Origin: Aquilaria yunnanensis
Lineage: Eukaryota; Streptophyta; Magnoliopsida; Malvales; Thymelaeaceae
Reading direction: 5' to 3'
Assembly (NCBI GenBank): GCA_039654915.1
Contig: CM077593.1
Location: 35,558,501 to 35,622,500 of the forward strand
Length of the DNA stretch: 64,000 bases
Shown: piece after piece, positions 34,972 to 48,271 of the stretch
Position numbering within the stretch: position 1 is the first letter of the stretch
Layout of the letters: every line of letters begins with the position of its first letter
Notes under the pieces: model-generated
Seen by the model: the letters and a program-made list of their open reading frames with translations, nothing else
The model's database searches: none
Told to the model about the DNA's origin: nothing
Made by a program: the position numbers and the translations under genes

Positions 34972-36875
34972 TGTCACGGCTCTCCTAGCAGGAAGCTCGA
35001 TTGACGGAGCTAAATTAAATTAAATCCTAGTTTGGAACCTTATTTTAAGCTCACATAACAAGATTAAGTAAGTTAGGCAAGGTTTACTAAGTTTCGAGGA
35101 GTTTATGACACCAAAGAAGGCTCGGGGGTAAAATAGGAATTTTGCATCCCAATGTGTTGGGCCGAGTCCTAGGAGTAAAAAATGTATTTTAAAACCTAAT
35201 CCTAGTTTAAAACCTAAAAATTAGCCTAAGTGTAAGAGTTTTGACCAAATTTGACTCGGGATTACTATTTGGGGAAGAGGGTTTTTTTGTCACTTTTTAA
35301 AAAAATTAGTAGCCTTTTTTTAAAGGCTTTAAACGTGTGGGAGAAGGGGGAGGCTGCCATTTTTGCTCCTTTCCACTCCCAAACTGGAGTTTCTCCTTGC
35401 CCTCACCATTTCTATTTCAATTTTTGGCCAAAATCAAGAGTTCTTGGTAAAATTTGAAGGCCCAAGGGGTATACAAGGCTTGGGTAGTTTGTGGTCATGG
35501 AGTTGGTTTTCACATTTTCCAGTTGGGGTTGTGTTTGGTCATGATGTAACCAAGATATCTTGGTGTTTTCTTGTTTATTTGATGATTTAAGGCATGGGTT
35601 TTGCTTAGTTGTTGTTAAGTTGGTGTCATTTGCTTTAGTTTGCTTGGAACTTTAGTAGAACTTTATGGAACTTTGTTCTTGGTGAAGGGATGCCTAATTC
35701 TTGCTTGTGACTTGAAATCAATGTAAGCTTAGTTGATGCTATTGGAGCATTGTTGCTTATTGGAATTAATAAGTTTTGGCAATAGCATTGATTAGTTGGC
35801 AAGTTTGCTCATGGTGGACAAGGTGATTGAATGAGTTTGGCATGGTGTTTTAATGCATCATATTGGTGTTTGTAATAGTTCATTATGGTCCTTGCAACAT
35901 ATTCTATAGGTATGTGAAGTGGGAAGCTAATCCAAGCATGTTTGATATTCTTGGGAGGCCTCCCAAGGTGTATATAGAAAGAGTTGGGGTTTTATAGGCA
36001 TGAAGAGGTTGGCGACGCATTGCCAAATCCTCGTGAAACATCCAGGAAGTTGTATACTATGGCAATGCATTGCCACAGTTATGTTGGCAAAAAAAATCAA
36101 CTTTTGCTAGAGGGTTCGAGGGGAGGTCTAAAAGGGTGCTAAGGCTACCAAAGGGTCAAGTTGTCATGGGGGTACCCTGAGACTTCTAAAGCTCCTCCGA
36201 GTCCTAGTAATTTTCATGATTTTTGTGGTAGCTTATACCATAAGTAAGGAAACTAGGTTACAAAGGACCACAATGTATTGCCATTAGCTTGGGTGTGAAG
36301 TTTAGTACCATTAAGGACCTAGTTGTACCTTCAGGTATGAGGTTCTAACGTGGAAACCTTAGTACACCTAGTTGGTTCCTTAGAAACTAGTTAAAATGGG
36401 TCCAACCGTAGTGCCTCTATACAACATGAGGGAGGTTTAACTAGTAAAGAGCTTCATTAGTTAGGTAAGTAAGCATTTTTTGCTAACAGACAAGGCTTTG
36501 CCTTGTAGTTTAAGCACTAGGTAGAGGACAAGTCCTAAGGGATTGAAATATATGCACATAGGTTTAGCTTTATGCTATATAAGCTCACAGCAGATTACAT
36601 ATGTTTATATATTTGTTGTCCTTAGTATCTTTCCTTGTAGGTGAAGTCCCTTTTTTGAAAATTTTTGAATTCTCACTCCCTAGTTTATGTTGTGCAGATT
36701 CTGATGCTGTTGTGCCCAATAACTGTTGAGGGTTTGTGAAGGTGGTCTTTTGGTTGAAGGTACTTTGTTATGAGAATCTTTGTCATTCTAGTTTTATAGT
36801 TGCTTGTTTGTTAAGTCAAAGTGCTAACTATAGTTTTCTTGGCCGCAATGGATAGTAGAGCATGTGGAGGACTTT
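34972..36875 (+). repeat. 5' LTR of the Tekay-type element (3' tip displaced by an insertion)
   Basis: Aligned to 48,272-49,973: GGAAGCTCGATTGA, TTGGAACCTTATTTTAAGCT, GACAAGGCTTTGCCTTGTAG and ACATATGTTTATATAT are shared in order, up to about 36,650. The 3' copy is broken beyond that. The remaining 225 bp up to the insertion at 36,876 should be the rest of this LTR. Confidence 0.8.
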
Positions 36876-37795
36876 TGAGGCTCACCACCGAGATTGCATC
36901 TAAGGTAGGAGTTAGATGAAGAGATCTCAGTAGAAAAGCATTGTGTACATTGCATACACTAGTTTCCTTCTTTGTTTATTGATAGAGTAAGGAACTTTAG
37001 GGTTGCTTTTGGGTGAAGAGCATTAGTGTTCTTTTGTTGAATGTATGGTGGAACAGGGCCCTAGTGCCCTGATTTTACTAACACTGGTAGGCTCTTTGGG
37101 AACTATGGTCCCACTTAGGTTACAATTAGCTAGGTATTACTCATGAAGTATCTTAAATCATTACATGCAACTAGTTACATAGCCAACTCTGCATAGGAAA
37201 TATGCATGCATTGTTCTGGCCATGCAATAACAATAAATTAAAAAATATAAAGAAAATTGTGTTGCCAATTCAAAAAACATAAGTGAAAACAAGCCAAGAC
37301 ATAAAAACTTTAGTTGCCTTAACTTCAAGTAACAACTATGTGCATACATATCAATCTTATATGCACCCAAATGTAACCCTAGTGTTATACACACCAATGG
37401 ACACTAGTAGAGACAATCCCTTTGTATGGAAATAGCATACATATAGAAGATGAAACAAAAATCTACTAAGATCCATCCTTAGCTCTTCACCCAAGCAAGC
37501 TAGCCTCAACTAATGAGCCACACTTTTCTTGTACTCACTTAGCCTTGAACTGTAAGGCAAACACTTTGGTTAGTACTAGTTGATGCCATAAGTAACTTAG
37601 AAACATAAAGTTTCCTACTTAGAGAATACCTTTAAATCAATAAAACTTAGATTTAACAGTTGCCCCTTACCAACTGTTAAGCCCGACTAGCCTACTTAAA
37701 CTTGCACAACACTTAAGGGGCGAGTACTCTAAAGTACTCAGTAAGGGATTCGGTACCTGCAAGGGGAAAGATATGAAAGCATGCAAGGCACAGCA

Positions 37796-37846
<51 letters not shown>

Positions 37847-40041
37847 CATACAAAACAAAACAAGCAAACAACTACACAACCAGAGTCAAGAATAAAAACA
37901 ACAAACAATGGAAATAATGGATGGATGGATGAATGAATGAAATTTGCACATGCAAATGCACTTAGGACTTCCTTACACCCGTAGGTGCTAGGCTTACTGT
38001 GAGCTCATACGGCTTGGGTACTTGGATACTAGCCCTCGTATCCTATGCTAGCACTTAACTAACCCCATGAAGTCCTCTTACAGGCGCCTTAGAGTAATTC
38101 GCTGCTCACTCAACCCTTGCCCGCCTCGATGGGCTACTTAGATTAAGTCACCACTTACTCCTTCCTTACCCATTTCTTCCCTTAACTTATTGTGCAGTGT
38201 AGCTGCCTTATGTGGTTCAACTTACCAAGCTCTTCTAGCTTAGCTCAGGACTCCTTAGTGGCTTACTTACCAAACCATAAAGTTTGGTTGGGATCCTCTT
38301 AGGTTTCATTTTCATTGCTCGAAGGTCTATGACCTTCCACTTGGCCAACAAAGAATCTGAAAACTATCTTAATCCCCTTAGTGTTCCCTTACCAACTTAA
38401 TCACTTTAACCCCCTTAGCTACCATTACTTACTCTACCTTAACCACACCACTTAGCTGCCACCTAAAAAATGCATAATTCCCAACTTAGGAATGAGTTTT
38501 AGACCAAATCAAGGCTATGGAACATCTTAAATTAGCCTAGGGATGATAACCGACTGAGAGTTTGAAACATTCTTAGGATGCCCCAAGCTTGAGGGATGAA
38601 TGCCTTGGTGACGCCGTCGGGGACACGTTGCCAAAGGCATCAACGCTCAGGAATCTTGAGGTTTACTGGCTATGCATTGCCATTGCCAAATGGCGTCACC
38701 AACGGCGTCTCGTCGCCAATGCACTACAACATTGCATGACAGCGTGTGAACTTGCATGAAACTTGCTCAAACTTTCCCATTGCAAGGCCAATTCACATGG
38801 GTTTGGTTTTTACTTCATTACCACACATAATATTACATTTATATGCATTATTTGAGCTGAATTAACTTAAATCCCTTACCTCAAATCATCCTTAAAGCAA
38901 GAAACAAGCAACAAGCACACTTGAGCTCCATATAGTTCCTTTAAGTTCCAAGCTTGAAATCAACCAAATTGGACACCAAGGGCACAAAGTTAAGACCATT
39001 TCTAACCATTTAACAATCTTAGAACTAACCCACAAGGATCAAATACGTTTACCTTAGGGTTTGAACCAAAAACAGGCTAGAACAAATCTAAATGCACCAA
39101 TTCCACCAAAAATGAGCTAAGGGCTTGTTGGGATAGCTTTGAAACCTTCAAATTTCATGGAATTTTGGCTATAATGGGAGCTTTGAGGGTGGAGACATGT
39201 GGATGAGAGAGATCCATGAAAATGGAAAATGGGGGAGATGCTGAATAGTGTCATCTCCTCCACTTATATAGCCAACTTCTATTCTATTTGACACTTTGGC
39301 CCTCAAACTTCACTTTGAATCACTTAGGCCACTTAAAATATTCTTACACCAACACTTCTTGGTCCCATTGAAAGGCTTTCTTATCTAAACACTTTGCCCT
39401 TAAGTCACTTAAGCCATTGTAAGACTTAATAATTTAATTTCTCACTTAGTGCATTTTTCATCCTTAACTTTCACTTTTGGTTCAAATGGCTATATAAACT
39501 TATGGTCTTAAATCAATTATCTCAAAACACTTGCATGAACCTAATTTTATTGAAATTACGGTCATGCCACTAACTTGGGCCAAAATTACCATTTTGCCCT
39601 TATTGCCCTTAGGTGCCAATTACACTTTGTAACTCAATTTACCCTTACTTAGTTTGCTTTCCTTGCTTAATAAAACTTATTTGATGGAAATAACTTGGGA
39701 TTTACTTACCTCAACATTCAAAGTAGAGGAAATACTAGGAGAGCCTTTACAAAATGCCTTCACATGGTTTTTATGTGTAGATATAATGATACTGATGATG
39801 GATTTATATGCTTTGACTATTTGAAACTTGGTTTCCATGGAAAATGCTTAGGCAATGTAAATTTTTTATGGATTTCCATTTACTCAAGTCAAAGCAAAAT
39901 TGCATGCATGCTTGCCTTTTTGGGTTAATTAACTAGCATCATAAAGTTTTAATTTGGCTTACATAAATAATATGCCAATTGCAACCACTGTGAGATCCAT
40001 TCTCATAGGTTTTATTGGCAAGTCCTAGAGGGGCCATGTCA
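36876..40041 (-). mobile_element. Solo LTR of a related family in reverse orientation
   Basis: A 3,166-bp unit begins TGAGGCTCACC and ends GGGGCCATGTCA, with the 5-bp duplication ACTTT on both sides (36,871-36,875 and 40,042-40,046). Read in reverse it starts TGACATGGCCCCTCTAG, resembling the host LTR start TGTTATGGCCCTCCTAG. It also carries inverted versions of the GCATTGCC-rich stretch found in the host LTR (38,630-38,745 versus about 36,005-36,090). No coding interior. It sits within a few bases of the host element's LTR/PBS junction. Confidence 0.7.
37799..37846. repeat. (AT)n microsatellite
   Basis: About 24 AT dinucleotides inside the reverse solo LTR. Confidence 0.95.
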
Positions 40042-40044
40042 ACT

Positions 40045-40056
40045 TTGGTTTCAAAT
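40045..40056 (+). other. Decayed primer-binding site of the Tekay-type element
   Basis: TTGGTTTCAAATC resembles TGGTATCAGAGC, the initiator tRNA-Met primer site of many plant LTR elements, with about 9 of 12 bases matching. It lies right after the displaced LTR end and about 120 bp before gag. Confidence 0.45.
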
Positions 40057-40172
40057 CTCGATTCATTGACATTGGAGGGTAAGATTGAAATCTAGTTTAA
40101 AGTCCATGCACTAGGATAACTAGTACTAACCAACACTTGTGGAATGTCATCTGGCTTTGGTTGGAGGTTGTT

Positions 40173-40901
40173 ATGGTTAACACTAGATCAGAAGCTTCAA
40201 GGGGAGCTAGGGAACCTGGTGAAGGTTCTAGTGATCCAGTTGTGGCAAGGTTGGATGAGATATCTAGGGTGCTTCAAGGGATGACTCAGACCTTAAAGAA
40301 AATGGCACAAGGCATGGCCACCATTCTGAATGAATTGTTTCAAGACCAAGAAGATAGAGGGTCTACTTAGGAAGAAGATGACCAAGGGAACAACCCATCC
40401 CAAGGTCAAGAGAGGCATGCCAACCATCGGCAAGTGCCTAAAGCTTAGGAAAGAAAAGGCCTATTTTTTAGCATAAGGAGGAACAGGAAATTATTAGAGC
40501 TCCAAGGAGAGGAAAAACTCCGCATCAGATGAAGTTGCTTGAGAAATTCAAGACAGTTGGCCCATCAGGTTTTGATGGGTTAGGCAACCCCGATAAGGTG
40601 AAAGATTGGTTGACTAGGATGAATAAGCTTTTCATTTATGAAGGTTATGAGTTAGAGTAGAGGATGAACTTAGTACCCTTCTTTTTGAGAAGGAGGGCTA
40701 GCTTATGGTGGGATGACAAGCTGGAAATGTTGAAGAAGACCAATGGAACTCGATCAGAGCACAAGAAGAAGGTGATTAAGTGGTTGGGCTTCAAGAAGAA
40801 GTTTTGACAATAGTACATTAGCAAGGCTGCTCAAGATCAGACGAGGATTCAGTTTGAGAATCTCACTCAAGGAGAGATGTCTATAAGGGACTATGAGTAG
40901 T
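40173..40901 (+). pseudogene. Gag N-terminal part of the Tekay-type element
   Basis: MVNTRS, the usual start of Tekay/Del gag, begins at 40,173 and stays open to 40,370. After stops the gag domain follows: KFKTVGPSGFDGLGNPDKVK (about 40,538-40,600), ASLWWDDKLEMLKK, QFENLTQGEMSIRDYE (about 40,850-40,898). Translation stops where the solo LTR is inserted at 40,902 and resumes at 44,319. Confidence 0.8.
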
Positions 40902-43900
40902 TGTCACACCTCACTCAGGCCCTGGCCTATCATTTACTAATTTAACTCCCAAACCCAATATTTAATCTCAAAGTGTTTGGTTCGGCCAAGCAAGTAATGG
41001 CAACTTTTAAGTCTTATTTTCTTAAGTTAAGAGGCCTGGGAGGTGGCCCAAGTGGCTTTAACAAGACCCATTAACAACTTGCAGCAAGGGCAAGGCCCAA
41101 AACCCCTAACTTGCACAACAAGCAAGGTTTCAATTAATAACTTGCATAACAAGCAAGGCAACACTTAAATGCAATTTAAGTGCATACATGGTGTGCATCA
41201 AGTGTACTAACTATATGGCAACCAAGAAGCCCACAAGGTTGGTTTAGATTTCTGAAAACAACAAGTAAAAATGCATGATGCTCTCAGCCTACTAATGTAC
41301 ATGCCATTATGCACCACAGTTCCACATAACCAGGTCCATAACCATTCACATAAAAGTGGCAACTTTGGCCCATAATATCCAGCATACATAGGCAAGCATA
41401 ATGCCATCCATAAGTCCATACATAACTTGGCATCGAAAATCCACAAAACATCCACAAACTAGGTATCCAAGACTACATATATGTACAAATCAAAATGGTA
41501 GTCTACCTAGTATCTACCATGGCTATAAATGCCAAGCATCCATAAGTTGTTCATGCCAAGTTACATACAACCCGAGACCATACTCCTAATGGTCAAACAA
41601 AACCTTGAGAATCCCATACAGAAGTACACACTGCAACACCAAACCTATGGCCATATTCATGGTCATAAAGGTGAATACCACAATTAGAGCTAAAGTCCAA
41701 GTATCCATGCTCTCCTAGACAGTTCCCACTCTACAGCCTGCAAACTTAAAACATAAGTCTCGGCCAACCATAGGTAAATAAGACTTGTAATGAAACCAAA
41801 ACGCTACGCCAAGCACACATTGGCACATACCTTGGTAACTAAGCAAATAAACACTAAGCACACACACAAGGCAGCTTAGCACTACTCAGGCCGAATATCC
41901 TTGCCTGAAAAATAAAGGATGGGCAGTGAGCATATAACTCAGTAGGATTCACTTAAAACATATACAACTCATATTGAGTCTATTTAGTTAAGCTGAGTAA
42001 TCACTCAAAGCTTAACCTCCCATTAGTTAGCTCAACCTGCAAAACAAACACCAAGACAAGAAAAATAGGCATATACATATACAAGACAGATAAATAAGTC
42101 AAATATTTCATAAGTGGGGTTAGCATGCACAAGGAAACACCAAAGCACACAAGTACACACACACACTCCACAATGTTGCTCTCGCCCATATAAGCCATAC
42201 ATGTACCCATGTGCATTTCTTGCACACAACTTACCAATACACCATTTCCATTTGGAGCTCCCAAAATGCCAAGCAAATAGGCCACATTTACTTGCATTTC
42301 TAGTACATGTACCATAGTTAATTAGCTAATCAACAAGGCAACCAAGTATAAGCATTAAGCCCATCAAGCAACTAAGGTCATATGGCACATTTAACCATCA
42401 CTTAGCCACTCTAGACACTTGAATCATGGTGTACATTAGCAAGCAAAGTCAAGTGCCAGTGAACCCTACCTTAATAGCTCTTGGTCTCAAGCCAACTTCA
42501 AATGTCCAAGTGCCCTTCAACCACAATGCCTACCATAACAATACATAGGCTTTAACAACACAAACCCATGGATCAACTACCATGATTTCTATGAAGGACA
42601 CTACACTGCACACATTTAAGCTCTCGGCCAAAAGGCCCAATATATCCATACATGTGCTGCCCATCATTCTAACATACCACATGATATTCTAATCATCAAT
42701 GAACATCATCCATGGCATTATTGCCAAGTAACCAAGTGAAATGCACCATTTCACTCTAAATCAAGCTTTCGGCCAAAGTGCCCAATTCCACATAGTTGTA
42801 CTACTCAACATTCCATTTCACCACATGAGCAACTAAACATCCAGTAAACTTACTCATGGCACAAATACCATGTAACCAAGCAAAACACATATAAATACCT
42901 TAACCCATGTTCTCGGCCACATTGCCCAACTATACATACTAATGTCCTTCATCACTCTAACTCCACACATATGCATCAAACATCAATGACTATTGTTTCA
43001 TGGCACCATTACCATGTATTCAAGCAATGGGCACTAATCTATGCCACTTCAAGCCCTCGGCCTTAAAGCTAAACTTCACATAACAATGTTCCTCATCCAT
43101 TCAATCCAACATATGATCATCAAAGCATTATTAATCAATGTCCATGGCACTAATACCATGCAATTCAACAAGGAACACACCATTACCTCAAAGTGTAGCT
43201 TTCGGCCAAACTTCCACTTATTCAACTTGATGTTCTTTGCTCAAGTTTCGCCTAGCACAAGTATAATTAGGCAACAACACACTTAGTCATGGATTAATTT
43301 CCATGGAAATCAAGAAGAACTCCAAGATAAATCTTCCAACACATTCGGCCAACAACAACTTCTTAAACCGACATCAAGCTTGTTCAATTAACCCAATCCA
43401 ATACTAATTTAGCACTTTAATCCCTTGTTCATGGAAGAAAATACCATGTATTCAAGGAACATAAGCATTACCTCAAACCCTAGCTCATTAGCTTTCGGCC
43501 TTCTTGAAATTTCATGAACTAAAGCTTGATTCCAAGTGAGCTTATGCCGAAACAAGCCTTCCAAGCTTGAACCCTTCAAGTATCTTCAAGATTCTTGAAT
43601 TTCAAAGCCAATTTGTGAAAGAACTCAAGAGCAACTCTCGGTTAAGCTATGAACAAAGCAAGCCCGAAATGAAACAAATAGGCTTTGACTAGTTTCGGCC
43701 GAATTAACTTGGGTTTTAGTTAGCTAAATGCTAACTTTTGCCTTCTACTTCTTTGCATGTAGCAATACGGCCCTCAAGTCCATATAAGTACAATGCCGCC
43801 CTTAAAACTTGTGTTCAAAATGTCAATCAAGTCATTTCTTGGCCCATTATGCCAAGCACAAGGTAACACAAGTACCAAGGCCACAAAATCTCCCTTGTAA

Positions 43901-44313
43901 AACCGGCCATGTAACTAAATAAGGACTAGTTAGCTTACCTAGTAACTAGTGAATAGTACACTAGTGGTAGACAAGATTTTGACTAGTAATCATTGTTGTC
44001 TCCCACAAATGGTCTAGTCTTGCACTAGCAATCATAGAATTTTGCATGGCCAACAATGCCATCCTTAAGTTTGTAGTTTCAATTGTACCACTTAAGTTAG
44101 TGCACAATTTAGTCCCCTTTCTCTGTTTTCTGTCAGCTTTCCCATAGTACATTTTCTATGTGCAATTAAGTCCTGAAAGTCTCCAGTTTTCCACATAAGT
44201 CACTGTACTAGTCTCCGGAGCTTCTCTTACTTCCCCTTTCTATTTTCTCTCATTTTCCTTGGTTTTTCTTGATATTCCTTGGCCTAAGCCAAGCACTCAG
44301 GAGGTGCCTAACA
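40902..44313. mobile_element. Solo LTR inserted in the chromovirus gag
   Basis: A 3,412-bp unit starts TGTCACACCTCACTCAGG and ends GAGGTGCCTAACA, flanked by exact GTAGT duplications (40,897-40,901 and 44,314-44,318). Gag protein similarity breaks on one side and resumes on the other. No coding frame and no internal long terminal repeat pair, so solo LTR is the best reading. Either orientation is possible: the plus-strand start recalls TGTCACGGCTC, the reverse-strand start (TGTTAGGCACCTCCTGAG) recalls TGTTATGGCCCTCCTAG. It contains a tandem array. Confidence 0.8.
42479..43510. repeat. About 145-bp tandem array inside the solo LTR
   Basis: A TCGGCC-centred motif recurs at 42,624, 42,769, 42,913, 43,057, 43,202, 43,345 and 43,495, with spacings of 145, 144, 144, 145, 143 and 150 bp. 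Each unit also tends to carry CATGGCA..AATACCATG, a C-rich CACACCATTACCTC-like stretch and GCTTTCGGCCAAA. A weaker unit may precede at about 42,479. Confidence 0.75.
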
Positions 44314-44318
44314 GTAGT

Positions 44319-47300
44319 GCTACAATTCACTTATTCGATATGCTTCATACATGGCCAAAAATGATGAGTTGAAGGCCAAGAAGTTCTTCCAATGCCTTAA
44401 GCCTGTGCTTTAGAGGTATTTGTCGACAGTGGCTATTTGAAGCTACCGCCAAGCGGTTTAGAAGGCATTGGCCCTTGAGATGAAGATTAAGGACTCAAGG
44501 ACTTAAACCAAGAATGAGGAGGTTGGGCCATACAACCTAGGGAAAAGTGCAATGAAGTATCCAATAGTAGGAAAGGCGGTCGAGAGCCAAAGGCTAGTCA
44601 AGAGAAAGAAAGAGGCTTGTGCCTTAGGTGTAGAAGGTTCCGTGGAATGAAGCCATGTACTTTGGGGACATATATCTGCAAAAGTTATGGTAGGAGTGGT
44701 CATTGGATGAGGGAATGCCCACAAGCTTGACCCTTGCCAGGTCCACCTAGGAATCCACCCTATGTACCTTTGCCATAGGAAATCAACCTGGTGTGGCCGT
44801 AGCAATAGTTCAACTGAGAGTTTTTGCCTTGGCTAGCCAGGTAACCAGAGAGCCAACTGCTGTCCGAGGTACTTTTACATTCCATAATGGTAGTGTTATT
44901 GTATTGTTTGATACTGGTGGTACATTTTCTATGATATCGTCTGCTTTGGTATATAGATTGAAATTGCAATGCAAAATTTTTGATATGTTGAAACTCATTA
45001 GGACTACAGGGAAGAGTTTTATTGTGATGAATGAGTTGGTTACTAGGTATCATTTGTAGTTAGGTAACCATGACTTCTTTTGTGAGTTGTAGGTTATAAA
45101 CTTAAGGTCTTATAACATAGTGTTAGGAATGGATTAGCTAATTAAGCACAAGCTACAAATTGATTGTGCTAGTCACTCAGTTAACATTACAGATGCTAAA
45201 GGAGTTAGAGTGACTTCTATAGGAAGGTTAATGATGAGCGCTAAGAGTTTGTATTTAAGACTTATGGATTCCATCCTCACAGTCAACAGGGGGGAATGTT
45301 ATGCTTTGAATGTGGTGGCCATGAACGAGGAACTCCAAGAAATTTCTATAGCCAATCAGTTTCCTAAGGTGTTCCTAGTGGAATTGCTTGGGTTACCACA
45401 CAAGTGAGATACTGAGTTCCATTCACCTCCAACCTGGAGCAGAACAGATTTTGATACCTCTTTACCAAATTTTAGCTCCTAAAATGGATGAGGTAAAGAA
45501 GTAGTTGGAAGAATTGCTTAAGAAAGGCTTTATAATGTCTAGTGTATCAACTATAGAAAGTTGAGAATATGCATCAACTGCAGAAAGTTGAATGCGCTAA
45601 CAGTCAAGAAAAAGTATTCATTTTCTAGGATCGATGACCCATTTGATAGGTTGAGAGGAGCAAAGATGTTCTCTAGGATTGACTTTCAGTTTGGATACTT
45701 CCATATCAAAGTTAAGGAGGGCGCTATTTGGAAGGCCATCTTCAGGACAAGATACGGGCATTATAGGTATACAGTTATGCTGTTTAGTGTGACCAATGCC
45801 CTGACAGTATTCATGGAAGCCATGAATAGGATCTTCAAACCGTTCTTGATCGATTTGTTGAAGTCTTCATCGATGATATCTTGGTATACTCACAGTCTAC
45901 CCAAAAGCATGCGGAGCACCTTAGAACAGTTTTGCAAGTACTAAAGTACAATTAGTAATATGCAAAGTTGTCTAGGTGTGAGTTTCGGTCAGAAAGAATA
46001 CAATTTTTAGGGCACATCATTTGTTTTCAAGGTTTTTTGGTTGACCTTGAGAAGGTTCAGGCAATGGTAAATTGGAAAAAACTGACCACGGTCACAGAAG
46101 TTCAGAACTTCTTGGGCTTGGCATGCTACTATAGAAGGTTCATATAGAAATTCTCTATGATAGCAGCACCATTGAAAACCTTGACCAAGAAAGCTAAAAA
46201 AATTTGATTGGATGCCAAAGTGTGAGGGGGCTTACTTGGAGCTCAAGAAGAGGTTGATGAGTGCGCCGATACTTATTCTGCCAGACCCAAACATGGCTTT
46301 CATGATGTACATAGATGCATTAGGTACTGGTCTAGGGTGTGTACTAATGCAAGAGAATCAGGTGATCACCTATAGCTCAAGTCAATTAAAGGCTAATGAG
46401 TTAAACTACCTAGTTCATAACCTTAAGCTAGCGGTGGTTGTCTTCGCACTCAAGCTTTGGTGGCACTACTTGATGGGGAAATCATTTAAGATTTTTACTG
46501 ACCATAAGAGTTTGAAATACTTGTTCACTTAAAAGGAGTTGAACATGAGGCAAAAATAATGGATTGAATACATAAAAGACTTTGATTGCTCAATTGAGTA
46601 CTGTGCCAGCAAAGGAAATGTGGTGATAGATACTCTTAGTCAAAAATACACAAGAGTGGTCCTATCTAAGGATCAAGCTACAAGTTCCTTAGGATGAACA
46701 TTTAGGGATTTTTTTTTATCTTTGCATGAGTTTTGGCAAGACTAGGAAAGGTTCCTAGTCTACACTTTGAAGATTTAGTCAACTTGGCTGGTTAGACTAA
46801 ATGAGGCTTAAAGTAAAGATCCATTGTTGAGAAAGATTTCAGGAGAGGAGACACTTAGGGCCATGAGGAAAATGTTAGGGTACAAAGATGGGATATTGCA
46901 CCATTCTGATTAGGTTATGTGCCAAATGTATATGGACTTAGGCAGCAAGTCTTGCAGGAGGCGCATAGTAATTGGCTATGTATTCATCCCAGTGTGGGTA
47001 AAAAGTATCATGATATAAAGACGCACTTTTAGTGGCCAAGACTTAATAGGGATGTAGCTACACATGTGGTTAAGTGTTTGACGTGACAAATGGCTAAGGA
47101 AGAGCATAAAAAACCGGCGGGCACACTTCAGAGTTTGCCTTTCCTAGAGAGGAATTGGGGATCCATCATGATTGACTTCTTATTGGGGCTACCAAATACC
47201 CGGAGCCAACATGACTTGATGTGGGTAGTTGTCGATAGAATGACTAAGTCAGCACACTTTATACCTGTAAGGATTACATTTACAATGGAGAGATTAGTAC

Positions 47301-48235
47301 AGTTGTATATCAAAGAGATTGTGAGGTTGCCATACAGGATCAGATCATATCTAATAAGGACCCTTAATTTGTATCAAGGTTTTGGAACACTTTCCAAGAG
47401 GTGTTAGGAAGTAAGGTTATTCTTAGTGCTGTCTTGCATAGTCAGACTGAGGGATAGTCTAAGAGAGTAATACAAACTTTGGAGGATATGTTACGTATGT
47501 GTGCCATAGACTTCCAAGGTGACTGGTACCAACACTTACCACTCATCGAGTTTGCTTACAATAATAGCCATTAAACTATTATAGGTATGGCACCCTACGA
47601 GGCACTATCTGGTAGGCAATGTATGATGCCCTATTGTTTGGCTGACCCTTCAGATAGGGTAGTCATTGGTCCTAACATCATAGCTGATAACACAGCTAAG
47701 ATAAAGTTAATCGAGAAATGGATTAGAGCAGCAAATGACCGATAGACTAAGATACCACAGCTAAGATTAAGTTAATCGAGAAATGGTTAAGAGTAGCAAA
47801 TGATTGACAGACTAAGTATGCAAATTTAAGGAGGTGAGAATTGAGTTTTACTACGTGTAGCCCAATTTAGGCAGAGGGGTAAGTTGGCTCCTATATACAT
47901 TGGACCCTATGAGATCTTGGAGAAAGTAGGGAAGGTTGTTTATCAACTGGCATTACCACCCAACTTGCCCCAAGTGTGTTTCACATTAACCTTCTGATAA
48001 AGTGCATAGTTGATTCGAGACAGGTAGTCAACCCTTTGGTTGTTCACACCCAGGAAGACTTGACCTATGAGGAGGGGCCCATTAAGATCCTTGATAGGCA
48101 AGTTAGGAAACTTTGAACCAAGTGGATTCCTATGGTTAAGATCTTTTAAACAAACCATAATGAAGAAGAAGCTATTTGGGAAACGAAGTAAGATATGCTC
48201 AAAAGGCATCCTAGTGAATTTCCTCAGTTACAATG
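44319..48235 (+). pseudogene. Gag C-terminus and pol (protease-RT-RNase H-integrase-chromodomain) of the Tekay-type element
   Basis: In order: the gag end (LIRYASYMAKNDELKAKKFF, from 44,330); a zinc knuckle CKSYGRSGHWMREC (about 44,690-44,735) with the second Cys replaced by Tyr; protease VLFDTGGTFSMIS (about 44,900-44,940); RT from about 45,490, with FIDDILVYS readable at about 45,868-45,895 after a frameshift; RNase H about 46,230-46,650; integrase about 46,900-47,990 (IMIDFLLGLPNT at about 47,168); and a chromodomain (KILDRQVRKL, EEEAIWET) at about 48,085-48,185. Frameshifts and stops throughout mean it is not functional. The chromodomain and the MVNTRS gag start place it in the chromovirus branch. 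Confidence 0.85.
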
Positions 48236-48261
48236 AAATTTAGGGGACCAAATTTTAGAAT

Positions 48262-48271
48262 GAGAGGAGAA
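48262..48271 (+). other. Polypurine tract of the Tekay-type element
   Basis: GAGAGGAGAA directly precedes the 3' LTR start TGTTATGG, the expected site of plus-strand priming. Confidence 0.7.

Noticed and set aside
42479..43510. Regular spaced repeats considered as a CRISPR-like array
   Set aside because: Units are 145 bp, diverge along their whole length, and lie in a plant LTR; there is no short-repeat/spacer structure.
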